From Typhlomys cinereus (taxonomy: Eukaryota > Chordata > Mammalia > Rodentia > Platacanthomyidae), in NCBI GenBank assembly GCA_023101885.1, contig JALPQD010000401.1:1612001-1676000 (forward strand): DNA of 64,000 bases, written 5' to 3'. Shown one piece after another: positions 10,261 through 22,078 of the stretch (position 1 is its first letter; every line of letters begins with the position of its first letter). The notes under the pieces are model-generated. The model did not search any database, was not told where the DNA came from, and saw only the letters and a program-made list of their open reading frames with translations. The translations under genes and the position numbers were made by a program.

Positions 10261-11504
10261 GCCTGGGCTGCCAGAAACAACATATTCAAATTCAAAATTG
10301 TCTCTACTTTCATGTTTCAAGAGTTCAAGCACAATTCAAGTATGATTTGGTCTTCAGCTTGGCATGGAGACATTGACAATACAACCTAGACATTTCCATC
10401 CTGTTTGTATGGCTTGAATGAAACATCTCTCTAATTCCCATGAAGATATAACCCCTCATGTAAGATGTTTTTCATTTCAGCCTGGGGAAAATGCACAGAG
10501 ACTACTTAACAGCATTCTAGGCATTCAATTCCCAGGATGCAACAGGTTTTCAGATTTATTATTCTCCCATAATGAAGCGACTCAAGGATACTTAAACCTG
10601 AGAGAGCTTTTTATTTGACATCTTTCTTTCAAGGTAACAGTCGGGCTGGATTTTGTTTAGTGTGCACCCGCTTATTAGTGGCAGCTCTTTGTGAGAATGT
10701 GGTTATCCAAGGAAGAAAAAACATGCTATATCGTGAAGACCAGCTGCTCTGGTTCACAAGCTATTCTTAAAGAACTTGTTCCCCTCCAGAAAGACCTACT
10801 CTTTGCTTATCACAGTCAGCAGAAAATTAAAACCCTGCAGGATGATAAATAGTTTTAAAAACATCTCTCCCCAGTGTTTCAAGTGTTGTCTTATAATATG
10901 GTGCACTTTCACTGAACCAAAATTGTTGGTAATAAAAGAATATTGGGGGAAAATGTTTAGATTCCCATTGAATTCTAGAACTAAGGAGTCATATCTTAGT
11001 TTTACTGTTAGAGGTTAATAGCTGACTCTATGTCATAAGTTGCAATAACATGAAGGTTTTAGTTGTATTGCCCTCAATAAACAGTTACGATTTTTAACAC
11101 AAAAAACCTGAAGGCCATTTTTTTCCTAACTTAAAATAACAGTTAAATGAATTTCTTGGCAATAAGCAAATGAGTGCTTTTTAAAAATCTTGTAAATATT
11201 TCTCTTTTAAGTCATCGAAAAGAATAGATCATTTATTTTGATTGCCTTTTGACACAAAACCATCTTTCCCGTTTATGCAAGGAATAAATATTATTGTTCT
11301 CAATAATTATGCTGATGTCATTTTGGGCTATTCATCATCTGTTTACACATGGCACTGGCCGTCCCTTACAGCAAGCTGAACTCGCAGCTGCCTGTCTGCA
11401 TAAAAGGGAGTCATGTTGTCACGGAAGTAGTTTCAGAATCTTCCCAAGACCTGTTGAGGCTCAGGTGAATTAGAAATGATTACAACATGGCAGTATGTTC
11501 TTTA
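10261..11504. other. Repeat-poor AT-rich DNA; candidate conserved non-coding segment
   Basis: No known repeat is seen for about 1.2 kb. The 11130-11350 part is AT-rich but not low-complexity and has many short homeodomain-like ATTA/TAAT words. Open frames are under 81 codons and featureless. A conserved element is possible but untested. Confidence 0.35.
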
Positions 11505-11690
11505 AATTTTTTTTTTATTTTGAGAGGTGAGGAGGGTGAACACATGCATATCGTGGTGCATTGGTGTAGTTGCAGAGTAGCTTCCAGAAGTAGGATCTCG
11601 TCTTCTACCATGTGGCCTTCAAGGGATCAAACTGAAGTCTTCACATGTATAAGTAGGGGGCTTCACTGTGCTATCTTACCAGCCCCTAGA
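11505..11690 (-). repeat. B3-type SINE, diverged
   Basis: On the minus strand it begins with a degenerate head ('tgtgctatcttaccagcccc' on the plus strand) and a body with 'gtggccttcaagggatcaaa', ending in a T-rich flank at 11505-11520. Confidence 0.6.
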
Positions 11691-12229
11691 TTGTGACTTT
11701 CTATTTAACCAATTTGTTTGTGCCAGAAGTTAAGTACATTTTGGTCTTCTTTTCAAACTAGGAGCAATCAGCAATGTCTCCAAAAGAGAATCTCAGTTGT
11801 TCTTGACTGAGTTGAGAAAATGCAGCTTGGTTCTTCCCCTACTTCTTGAAATGCTGTCTAGTTTGTTTGAGTGCCTGCAGAAAACAAAGAATACAAGCTT
11901 GCTTTCTGCAACCTGCATGGTCCATGAAACAGATGGGCTTTTGTTTTTTTCTGGATGGGGAGGGACAGTCCCCAGGATTCCTGCCTGGACACTGTAAGGA
12001 ACACTTTGCCTCCGGGATCTGAATTCTCTCATTTGACATAATAAAGTAGAAAAGCCTGCTTCCCTTTGGTAGGAGTATACTGTGCCCCCATGTCCGATTA
12101 ATATCCAGAAATCATCTCTTCACTGCTGTAGCAACAGGCATATGATGGGTTCCAGATGTTTCTGTGAGGCTGTCATTCCCAGACATAATAGATTACATCA
12201 GGGAAAACAAGAAAGAACTGAGTATTCAT
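11691..12229. other. Single-copy DNA, nothing recognised
   Basis: Short featureless frames only. Confidence 0.4.
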
Positions 12230-12275
<46 letters not shown>

Positions 12276-12300
12276 TTTCTCTCTCTCACTCTACCTCCTT
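12230..12300. repeat. (TC)n microsatellite
   Basis: Pure (TC)n of about 19 units followed by imperfect CT-rich sequence. Frames of 62-129 codons across it are Ser/Leu low-complexity translations. Confidence 0.95.
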
Positions 12301-12377
12301 TGCTTACAAGGCAAAAACAATGTCTTTCCCTCTCCCAACATTTCTTCTCCTCTCTCCCTCTCTTTTTTTCCTGTGTG

Positions 12378-12520
12378 TGTGTGTGTACCAAAGGGCACTC
12401 GAGTGTGTGTGCCTAAGAAAGCCCAAGGTGATATCTGCCTGGCATTTTTTATGTGGGATCCAGGGCTCTGAACTCCGGTCCTTTGGCTCCTGAAGCCAAA
12501 ACATTTGAAGGCTAGCTAGA
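12378..12520 (-). repeat. B2-superfamily SINE, partial and degenerate
   Basis: (GT)n is followed by 'atgtgggatccagggctctg' and 'aactccggtcctttggctcc', the minus-strand reading of the SINE's B-box side. The head is decayed. Confidence 0.6.
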
Positions 12521-13438
12521 AATCACATTTTGTGGGACAGCTCACCCCACACTTTAGTTATTACAACAGGATTTCAGGGCTGAAATACTTGATTAGTTGG
12601 AAATATTTCAGGTATGACAAACTTGGGCATTACACAATAGCCATGTGGCCCATTCCACAGGGAACCATGACATGAGAAACATCCCGGGCAGTGGCTCACA
12701 GCCTCCAACTTTCCCTGTGGCTCAGCCGTCTGCAGTTCTATCTTGGAGAAAAGACTGGTGGCGTTCGTCAGGCTGGATTTCTCCTTGACTTAAATAATGG
12801 AGAAAGAAAACAGCGCCGAAGAAAATTCGTGTCCAGCTTCATTACGGAAAACAATGCTCAACACTCCTGTGCCGTGATAGGCACAGAGATGATGAAGATT
12901 CATCTTGAAAGATGAATTCGTTGCCCGATTTCAAAGACAGGGACTCAAGGTTGCTGGGAGCGCATGATCCTTATGGCATTTAAAGGAAAGAAAAGGCTGA
13001 GGCCAGGTTCCAATCCCAGTCCAACCCAACAGCTGGTTAGTAAGCATTCCTTAGCCCATCTCCAGCTCGCTATACCGGGACAACCAATCCCACGAGCCTG
13101 GAAGGCATGCTCATGACTGCAGGGGTGGGCACTGCTTGTAGAGGTGAGGTAGGTATTGACTGCTAGGACGCCCCTTGCAAGGATTCCACAGGACTCCTGG
13201 AGATATAGCTGGGGACTCAGAAATAGGCTGTAGGACTTCCTGTGGCCATGGATTTAGAAAATGCGTTTCAGAGAACAGGGCTGTCGCTTTTATTACTTTC
13301 AAGCCTCAGTCCACCTGGGGCCTGCTGGAGCTGGTCTTCCTTACATTAAAGATCTTCCCAAGCGATATGGAAGGAAGCAAGAGCCACTCTGGAGCTAACG
13401 TGGTCGGCCTTCCTTATCCTAAAACGCTGTGAACACAG
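12521..13438. other. Single-copy DNA of moderate GC, no supported gene
   Basis: Open frames up to 85 codons without recognisable domains. No repeat identified. Confidence 0.4.
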
Positions 13439-13715
13439 GGTTGGGGAGATGGCTCAGGGATTAAGGTCTTTGCCTCACAAGCAAAAGGACCTGAGTTTGG
13501 ATCCCCAGACCCACATAAAAAGCTGGGTAGAAATGGTGGTGGCTTCTAATTCTGGCCCAGGAAGGCAGAGTCTGAGAAACTGCAGAGCAAAGCAAAAAAG
13601 AGATATAACAATCCAGGGTGATTCCTGATGTCACCCTTGGGCCTCTACAGGCATATAATCTCAAGTGTATTTTTGCCACACGCACACACACACACACACA
13701 CACACCATGCACACA
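13439..13715 (+). repeat. B2-superfamily SINE, older subfamily
   Basis: Full-length: head 'ttggggagatggctcaggga', body 'aggaaggcagagtctgagaa', 'gattcctgatgtcacccttg', and a (CA)n tail at about 13680-13706. Confidence 0.9.
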
Positions 13716-14084
13716 CGCATGTACACAAAGATAACAAAACCAAATCTCATGAACATAATGGGTCAAAGGCTGAGAATAAATGACTGCTGCACTTTAAATG
13801 GGACATCTATTACCCTCTCCAAAGCTCAGGGAACTTTGTAGAAAACGGGATGGAAAGAGCCAAAGGAAGGAAAAAAAGGTGTTGTGTAACACTGGCTTCT
13901 AGGCATAACATGGTCATCACTCTCATGAATTTGCAGCAACTGGATATCTACACAAGATGTGCACAGTTTTGAGGCCATCAGCAAGCACCCCATCGTGGAC
14001 TGGGAAGGGGTTCACAGATCCCACCTCTCCCCAAGGAGCTATTAGCAGTTTATGGTTGATGGAAAAGAGGGAGACATTTTTTTT
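13716..14084. other. Single-copy spacer
   Basis: Nothing recognised. Confidence 0.4.
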
Positions 14085-14173
14085 CAGTGAAGTAGCAACT
14101 GGTAAGTTGCTCATACTTCTGTGTGAGCCCCTCACCCATGCTCATGGATACAATCCTAGTTAAGCTCATTGGG

Positions 14174-14219
<46 letters not shown>

Positions 14220-14345
14220 TGAATATAGAAGGGGAAGAGGAAGTACAGCAGAACAAGAGAAGACAATGGGGGATGATTATGATCAAACAGATTAAATACA
14301 TACATGAAAATGTTATAATGAAATCCATGATTGTGTATAATCCCA
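14085..14345 (+). repeat. Rodent L1 3'-end fragment with internal (CA)22
   Basis: The phrases 'gacaatgggggatgattatg', 'catgaaaatgttataatgaa' and 'atccatgattgtgtataa' follow the typical end of older rodent L1 3' UTRs. A (CA)n array of about 22 units occupies 14174-14217. The 5' boundary is uncertain. Confidence 0.55.
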
Positions 14346-15884
14346 GATGTCAATTAAAAGCCCAACGCTTCTTTTTTATTTTGCAGCTTCGTATCTGACT
14401 ATAGGAATATTATGGGCAATTGGAGATTTACACTTATCTGTTGTTTGGGTAAATCTCTGTGGTAGGATTTGGACTTGGGAAGAAAGGTTAAGAAAACTTC
14501 TATTCCCTTCCCTTCCAACTAGACACCCTATATTAATAGATTACTCCCTCAAGGATGATGAGGACAGAAAACAACTGGATGCATTGACTGTTTCTCTTGG
14601 CCATGAATGAGAGCAGCCCCACAGAGCCTGGAAAGGATTGAGTCACTTCCTGCTCCATTCGCATCAACCCCTGCTCCAGCATGGAAGATGAGCAGATCTC
14701 CTGACATGAGCTCAGCCGCAGTGGGTGGCTGTCTTTTACAGCTTACCACTTTGAGTTATGCTAGAAAAAGGTCGATGGCAGTGTTCCCCTTTGCACAGAA
14801 AGGAAGCTTGGACGTGGAGAACAATTGTGTTTCCCAATGTCACGTAGCTAGTAGACAGCAGAGTCAGGAGTCTTACTGTAGCCTGTCTCACCCCAAAGCC
14901 ACGATGCTTTGTACACATTTGGACCAACAGAATGCCTCTCTGTTTGCATTCTTGCAGCAGAATTAGTTACAGAGGTCATCATTTCATTGTCTGTGATATG
15001 TGTCCACATACTACGCACAATGTTGCTTATGGAACAGCAATGTGTCTGTGATGCCAAGACTTAGGGAAACTTCTTCATAAAATAACATTTTTCAATTTTT
15101 TTTCCTGTTTGTGAAAACAACACCCAATCACTGAAGGGGAAAAAATGAGCTAGAAAAAGTAGAGGAAGGAAAGGAAAAGCATCCAATAATGATGCCACAT
15201 TGGGACAAATAGTTTCAATTTCTAAACTCTACATACATACATACATTTAATGGTTATATTATATATGATATATATACTTTAAACTCCCTTATCTTTGAGC
15301 GTGTGGCCAATAGTTATGATTATGTGGGTCAATGTAGGTCCTTAGTTCAGATGTTCTCTCCTTACAGGGACAGTACTGCCCATTGGGAAGATTTCTTTTC
15401 CCCAATGTTTTGGGCTTCCCTTAAGTGAGGGAAATCATGATGGCACCTTTCTTTAATGGCCAAGCCCTTCTTGAAATTTCCAGCTTTATAGCTAATAGAT
15501 CATGGAACTCTCTATTTATGAATGATACTCAGTCACTCTGCATGTTGCTGATAAATTCACAACAAATGGATTTAAGGGGGAACAATTGTCAGATTACATT
15601 TCTTAGTCCACTTTTGCAGGAGAGCTCATACCAGTACCAGGGGCCAAGAGAACTGTCCACACCATATCCATAGGCCTGTTGAGAAAGGGGCAAACCTCAC
15701 TTGCCAGGCAGCATGTATGTCCAAGTGTGGCCAAGAATGCCAAGAATCACCTTTCAGGGAAAAATCCCATCCATCAGGGACTGGACCTGCTCCATCAGTT
15801 AGACACTCTTCTTCAGGCTTGTTCAAGGTTGAACTCAACTATTAATTCTTCACAACCGTTGATTGCTTTCCCATTTTTTATTGC
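14346..15884. other. Mostly single-copy DNA; possible old LTR scrap
   Basis: Frames of up to 119 codons (14607-14966, plus) have no recognisable domain. 15600-15850 has a GC-richer patch that may be an old LTR or retroposon scrap, but I cannot assign it. Confidence 0.35.
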
Positions 15885-16730
15885 ACTAAAATAATCATAA
15901 CAAAGTTTTCAACCTTAACTATTTTAATGTGTTCAGTTCAGCAGAATTAATACTTGCATGGACTTAGACAACATCTCCACCATCATCTCCAGGACCTTTC
16001 ATCTTATGAAACTGAAAATCTGTACATTGAACAGTAAGTTAGCCTTAATTTCCCATTCTCCTCTCCTCCAGCCACATACCATTTATGAGTTTAACTGAGC
16101 ATCATTTAAGTGAAATCAGACGGTCTGTGTGATTTGGTGAATGGCTTCACATGACATCCCCAAAGTCCACTCATGTTGCAGCATGTATCAGAGCATCTTT
16201 CTTCTTGAAGGCTCAATAATATTCTATAATATATATTTACATATATATTTATATTTTATTTGTCTATTTATTTATTGATAGACCCCTTGAATTGCTTCCA
16301 TATTTTACTGTTCTGAACCATGTGACCATCCACAGCTTTTGGTGTTATTTTTGGGTGATATTAATACATTTTTGAATAATAAATCCCTCAATTCTTCTTT
16401 TAAGGAATATTCTTTGGTTTGGAATTGTGCGATATTGCTACATGGTTAGACTCAAGTTGTGTGTTCCTGAATAAAATGCTATATGAATGGCATGTGTCCT
16501 TTTTAGCGAGTCTCATTTAGAGGTGTTTATGGTTGTCTGGTCATATACAACTTATCCACTGGATTGGGGGCATATAGGTAGTTTCCAGGGGCTTTTAATG
16601 ACCAATTACAAATTGTACCCCATGAAGGAATCACCTGCATACCTATTTTCATATGGATGGAGATATAGTTTCAGATAAATTCTTACAGTCATGATTGGTG
16701 GTTTAAAAGGAAACTATATATTATATATGC
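15885..16730 (-). repeat. Ancient L1 relic, segment 1
   Basis: Read antisense, the order 'cttatgaaactgaaaatctg', 'gttgcagcatgtatcagagc', 'ctcaataatattctataata' and later 'gggcatataggtagtttcca' follows the 3' half of ancient mammalian L1s. It is heavily diverged with no reading frame and is interrupted by the SINE at 16735-17062. Confidence 0.6.
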
Positions 16731-16734
16731 ATAA

Positions 16735-16744
16735 TTTGTGTGTG

Positions 16745-16790
<46 letters not shown>

Positions 16791-17062
16791 CATGTATGCA
16801 TGTATCAGAGGACATTGTGTTTGCCTGTGGAGGCCCAAGGGTGACTTTGGGAATCATCCAGGATTTTTTCTACTTCCTTTTTGTTTCACTCTAGGATTTC
16901 CCAGGCTCTACCTTCCAGAGCCAGAAGTGCAGGCCCCTCTATTTACATGCCTTTTAGAGGCAGAAATGCAGACCATCTCCATTTACATGGGATCCAGGGA
17001 TCCAAACTCAGGTCCTTCTGCTTGGAAGGCAGTCTTAACTCCTGAGCCATCTCGCCAGCCAG
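16735..17062 (-). repeat. B2-superfamily SINE with an internal duplication
   Basis: Minus-oriented copy with (GT)n at about 16747-16788, 'ggaggcccaagggtgacttt', 'tttcccaggctctaccttcc' and head complement 'cctgagccatctcgccagcc'. Its middle carries a ~30-bp imperfect tandem duplication (16921-16949 and 16960-16989), which makes it longer than its relatives. Confidence 0.9.
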
Positions 17063-17074
17063 GAAATAAGAAGT

Positions 17075-17515
17075 TTTAAACTTTCCTAGCTCCCTCCACA
17101 GGAGTTGTAGCATTTTGCTTCATGCTAACAATGCTTGAAAATGTCTAGTTCTTCATAAAACTGCCAAGCAGATTACATCCTTTTTACATGTCCAGGGTCA
17201 TTTTTAAGCACTTTATGTATTGTTTATTCATGTCTTTTGCCCATCATATATGATTTGACATCCTCCTTAACCTAGATTGTTTTCTACATTTAATGTTTTA
17301 ATTAAATTAATGTTTTCCCAGTTTGTCATTTGTTTTTCTATAATATTTTGCCATGCAAATGTATTTAGTAAACTTTTTATGTAGACAATTTATCAATTTT
17401 TCTTTTGGTGCATTTTGACATTTAATTATGGAGAGGTTTGTCCACCAAGTCACAGGAGAATACAAAATACTCATGGAATTTTATTACTCTTTGAATATCT
17501 GATCCAGTTGACTTT
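17075..17515 (-). repeat. Ancient L1 relic, segment 2
   Basis: The old L1 continues past the SINE: 'tcatgtcttttgcccatcat', then 'tttatcaatttttcttttgg', which is the antisense reading of the ORF2 C-terminal region of old L1s. Confidence 0.55.
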
Positions 17516-17517
17516 TC

Positions 17518-17818
17518 TTTTTTTTTTTCTATTTTCTTGTGTGTGTGTGTGTGGTGTGTGTGTGCGCACACGTGCTTGCAGAGATCCAAGGTTGACGTCA
17601 AGAATCATTCTCCATCTTACTTCCACGTTATTGTTTTTGAGACAACATTTCTAACCAAACCCAGTGCTTGTCAATGCACTAGTCTGATTTGTCACCTTGC
17701 TCTTGGGATTACCCATGTCCTACTTCTGAGGCTGCAACACTAACCTATTTTTATGTGAGACCTTAGGATCTGAACTCCAGTCCTTTCACTTGTGAGGCCA
17801 TTTCTCTACCATTTATGA
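17518..17818 (-). repeat. B4/RSINE-type SINE
   Basis: (GT)n, then a B1-like part in antisense ('tcttgggattacccatgtcc'), then the head complement ending 'tgaggccatttctctaccat'. It lies between L1-like segments. Confidence 0.65.
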
Positions 17819-18324
17819 AGCATTATTACAGTAGCATTTAAATATCTGATACATTTGGCTTTTATTCTGAAGTACAACATGAAGAAGTCGCTCTTCATTT
17901 TTAGTCTGTTTTGAATCATCATGGTTGGTGTCTTATGTATACATCATATCTACATAACTTTTTTGATCTATATAACTATTTTAATAGGTATTTATCCATT
18001 TACCCTTATTTATAGACTTGCTAATTCTGAATTGGAAAAAATTATCTTATCATTTGGTATTATACTTTATACTTGTTGCATTTTCCTTTCATTCATCGGG
18101 GGATTTTTTTAGGAAGGGATTTATTGGCATTCAAAAGATAGCTTTTTATTGTTACAGGGTATGTAAGGACTTTGCACTTCTCTTTGCTACTATTTGACAT
18201 GATGTTTTAAATGCTTGTCTTCTACATTTTTAATAGTCTTATTCTAGTTTGGCATTTTTACCTCCACTATTTTTTGCATTTTCTAGTTTTGTCCCTTTTA
18301 TCAGAATACATAAGTATTTCATTT
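17819..18324 (-). repeat. AT-rich DNA, possibly more of the ancient L1
   Basis: Composition and position suggest continuation of the antisense L1 relic upstream, but I cannot align it with confidence. Confidence 0.3.
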
Positions 18325-18490
18325 TTCACATGCGTACGTCGCATGATACTTGACGCCTGTATGGAAGTCAGAGGACAACTTTCAGAAGATGGCTCTCTCC
18401 TTCCACCACATGGACTTCAGGGATCTAATTCAGATGGCCAAGTTCACACTTAAGACAACTTTACTGACTCAGCCATCTCACTACCCTCAC
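18325..18490 (-). repeat. B3-type SINE
   Basis: The plus strand has 'ggaagtcagaggacaacttt', 'ctctctccttccaccacatg' and 'ctgactcagccatctcacta', the antisense reading of a B3-like SINE. Confidence 0.75.
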
Positions 18491-18492
18491 CT

Positions 18493-18560
18493 TTTTTTTT
18501 TTTTTTGACATGGTCTCAGAACTCAAGAGGAGTCGAGTTGGCCTTCAACTCAGCATGTAG
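18493..18560 (-). repeat. B1 fragment with T-tract
   Basis: T14 then 'acatggtctcagaactcaag' and 'ggccttcaactcagcatgta': the antisense start of a B1 element cut short by the next SINE. Confidence 0.6.
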
Positions 18561-18708
18561 CCAATGTGTGTGCAAGCATGTGTGCAAGAGGGCGCTTGAG
18601 CATGTATGCCTGTGCAGACCCTAAGATAACACTGGGAATCGACCTGAATTGCTCTTCCATCTTACTGCTTTGCTCTGGAGTTTCCTCGGCTCCATCTTCT
18701 ACAGTGTT
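18561..18708 (-). repeat. B2-superfamily SINE fragment
   Basis: GT-rich lead, then 'tttgctctggagtttcctcg', shared with the 7.2-kb copy. Truncated on the head side. Confidence 0.6.
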
Positions 18709-18849
18709 ATCCTTTGTCTGTGACCTTGTGTTGTTCAAACTATCCTTGCATCCCTGAACGAAACCAACTTGATTGTAGTGCATGAGCTGCTTTGTTTGAA
18801 AAACTAAGACCAACAAACTCTTAGCCAAATTATAAAAAAAAAAAAGCGC

Positions 18850-19165
18850 CCCACAAAGGCTCATTTTAACACCTGGTCCCCTGCTGGTGATATTGTTTGG
18901 GGAGGCTGTGGAACATTCACGAGGTGGGAGTTTAGTTGGAGGTCGCGGGTTACTGAGGGTAGACCTTGAGTTTGATAGGCCAAACCTGCTTCCTGTCTTC
19001 TCTTCGGCTTCCTATTCCAAACCGGATGTGAGAAAGCAAGAAGACTCAGCCACACACTCCCACGGCTTGCTTCCTGCTGCCACGCTTTCCCCACCACGAG
19101 TGTCCCTCAGTGTAGAAACCAAAACAAATCTTTCCTCCCTGAAGTTGCTTCTTGTCAGGACACCA
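18850..19165 (+). repeat. MaLR-type LTR (ORR1-like), no internal region
   Basis: Blocks in order: 'ttaacacctggtcccctgct', 'ttggggaggctgtggaacat', 'ttccccaccacgagtgtccc', 'caaaacaaatctttcctccc' and 'tgaagttgcttcttgtcagg'. This is the layout of rodent MaLR LTRs. There is no coding sequence. Confidence 0.6.
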
Positions 19166-19784
19166 GAGCTCCAATTCAGACTTTTAGTTCTATGGCTGTA
19201 GTTGTAATTCATCATGTGTACTGCATCTTCAGCTTGTTGCTTTTGTGATTTATCCAGTGTTCCTGTCAACTCTTCTGTCTGACCTTCTAGTTCAACTTAT
19301 TACCTTTTTAAAACTCTATTGTGAATTATTTATTATTTCTGGTTTCTATAAGTGACTTGTATCCTATGTCTCTTAATGTTGCATTTGTATGCTACAATTA
19401 TTTTCCACAGGAAAGAACTGTGTTAGTTATTTTTTATTTATTCATCCTTAAATAGAGAATAAATTATGTAACTGTGAATCTTGGATGAGTAGGGCGTTCC
19501 CCACAGCTGTATTTAATGTCCTTTCAATAACTACTGCTGGAGAGCATCCTGATTCCCAATTCAAATTCAGTTGTCTTTTATAAATTCCTCTACCATAATT
19601 TTGTTGCATTAAACTGTGATCATTTTCCTTCCATTTGCTGTCTGTTTTCTCTTCTAGAATTCCCCAAGAGAATACTTTAGGGGGCTTAGTCTTTGAGCTT
19701 CTCGGGGGTTCACCTGTCCAAGAGTTTTCATTGAGTCACACAGTTACTTGAACACCACCACAAACAAATTGACCCAACAAACAT
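19166..19784. other. AT-rich DNA, nothing firmly recognised
   Basis: May include more old L1, but this cannot be supported. Confidence 0.3.
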
Positions 19785-20916
19785 TCAGAATCTCCCAACT
19801 AGTAATAGTAACATGTACATATTTGTTAAGTACATTTCTCCACGGTAGGCTACATGCTGAACCATGAAAAAAAACTTAAAAAGTTTTAAAAAATTGAAAT
19901 CATACAATATATCTTTTTTTACCACAATGAATAAAATCAGACATAAATAACAGAATGAAAACTGGAAAATTCTAAATTTGCTGAAATGAAACATTAACTT
20001 AAATTAAATGATATACTTTTAAACAAACAATGAGTCACAGACATAATTTATAACTATGCAGAATTTATAGCCTTAAAAGTCTGTAGCTCTACATTTAAAA
20101 ATAAGAACAGTCTTAAATCAATTATCTAAGTTTATAAATGAAGGAACTGCAAAGGAAGACAAACCTAAGTCTAGAGCTAGCAGAAAGAAAGAAGCAATAA
20201 ATATTAGAGTAGAAATATATGAAATGGGAATGGAAAATCAGGAATCATTAAAACCAAGATTGAAAAAAATAATAAAATGAATGAACCTTTAGGAAGAAAA
20301 GGAAAGACATTATTCAAATTAGTAAAATCAAACATAAAAGTGAAAAAATTATTACTCTGCTGAAACATAAAAATACTATAATAAAGTATTATGTTAAAAG
20401 GAGTTAACCTCAGTGAATAGATGTTCCTAAAAACATAAATTCCCGAAACCAACTCAAAAAAGAAAACAAACCTCATCCTTACAACAAAGATTGAATCTTC
20501 AAGAAAAATCTGAGCTCCAAGTGTATTCACTACTTAGTCTTATCAAACATGTAAAGAGAACTTTAATGTAAGTTCTTCTCAAAGTCTTCTAAACTGCCGA
20601 AGAAGAAATACTCTATCAGACCACCATTTCCTTCATAACAAAGCCAAACAAAAATGTCAAAAGAAAACTACTGACAAAATTCCTCACAAAGGCCTCCAAT
20701 GAAACACTACTAAAACCAATTCCAACATCATGTTAAAACAATAAATAACAAAATCAAGGTAGATTTACCCCCAATGTCAAGACAATTCAACATATAATGA
20801 TAATTCAGTGGAATGTACCACTTTAGTAAAAGAAAGGATTAAAAATTCACATAGTTACTTCAATTGAAATAGGCAAAGCATTGGCAAAAATCTAACACTT
20901 TTGTGTACCTTTTTTT

Positions 20917-21015
20917 AAAAATTGAGAGTGAAGAGGATGTAGTTCACAGGTGGATTGCTTTCCTAGCATGCATAATCCCCTGGATTCAATTCACAGCATT
21001 GTAAATACAAAACAA
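20917..21015 (+). repeat. ID-type SINE inside the L1 relic
   Basis: 'gaagaggatgtagttcacag' and 'ctagcatgcataatcccctg' followed by an 'aaaacaaaacaaaa' tail. Confidence 0.7.
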
Positions 21016-21331
21016 AACAAAAATGCAAATTGAACATATAGCTAGTATATACTTGAAAAAAAACAAGAAGTGGAAGAGAATTTAACATGAGAAATGCTAG
21101 TTATAAAAATCTACTGGTGATATCATATTCAATTATGAAGGATAGCTTTTCCTCTTAAGATCAGGAAAAAAGGACAGAAGTGTCTTTTGTATCACTTCTA
21201 TTCAACATTGTACTGAAAGTTCTAGGGGAAAAAAGGAATCTATATTGAAAATGGGATTTTTTTTCTATTTATTCACTCTATTTGCAGGTGGCATGACCTT
21301 ATACAGAGAGGATCCTATATAAAAATTGTTT

Positions 21332-21600
21332 AGGGCTGGAGAGATGGTACAGAGGTTAAAACTCTGTCTTGCAAGCAGAAGTTCCTGAGTTCAAATCCCA
21401 GATCCCATGTGAAAAATGCCAGGTAGAAAATGGTGGTGGCCTGCACGTCTGGCCCTAGTGGGTAGAGCCTGGAAAATTCCAGGGTGAAGCAAGAAAGAGG
21501 TATTATCAATCCAGGATGATTCCCGAAGTCATCCTTGGTCCTCCACAGGGACACACACAAGTGTTCTTTCTTACACACACACACACAGAGTAAAAAAAAA
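21332..21600 (+). repeat. B2-superfamily SINE inside the L1 relic
   Basis: Full-length copy: 'gggctggagagatggtacag', 'gtgggtagagcctggaaaat', 'gatgattcccgaagtcatcc', CA-rich end, then A9 and T8. A possible short duplication (AAATTGT) flanks it at about 21323-21329 and 21610-21616. Confidence 0.9.
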
Positions 21601-21675
21601 TTTTTTTTAAATTGTAGACTTACACAATTGAAACTAATAAATTAATTCTGCAAAGTCACAGGATAAAACATATTA

Positions 21676-22078
21676 TGGTTAGTGTTAAGATCTATTTGAC
21701 AATATCTGGAGTCACCTAGGAGACAAGCCCTCAGTCACACTTCTGAGGGCTTATTTATCCATTAGACATTGCTTGTGAGACATTCTATTGGTTTAAATTA
21801 ATTGATATGGGAAAACCTATCCTAAAGGTGAACAGCATCTTTCTTGGACTTGGAAACTGGACTGTCTAAAAAGGAGAAATTAGCTGGGTACCAGTATTCA
21901 TTGCCATTTGCTTCTTGACCTCAGATGCGATGTGCCCAGCTGCCTGGAGCATCTGCCATCATGACTTCACTGCCATGATGAGCTGTAACCTCAAAATGTG
22001 AGGCTTTGTGTGACTTTTCTCCCTCAAGGTGCTTTTGCCACAGTGTTTTAGCAAAGCAAAAGAAAAACTAAGACACGA
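21676..22078 (+). repeat. ERVL/MaLR-type LTR inside the L1 relic, family uncertain
   Basis: Starts near 'tatggttagtgttaagatct' and contains 'ggagtcacctaggagacaag', 'ggactgtctaaaaaggagaa', 'accagtattcattgccattt' and 'catgatgagctgtaacctca'. It ends near 'aaaaactaagacacga'. The same family recurs at 28.4, 35.6, 41.6 and (inverted) 47.4 kb. No internal retroviral genes are present. Confidence 0.6.

Noticed and set aside
10023..10389. Cluster of overlapping ORFs on both strands
   Set aside because: They are low-complexity Leu/Ser or Arg/Glu translations of a CT-rich tract.
12082..12504. 129- and 109-codon plus ORFs
   Set aside because: They run through (TC)n and a degenerate SINE.
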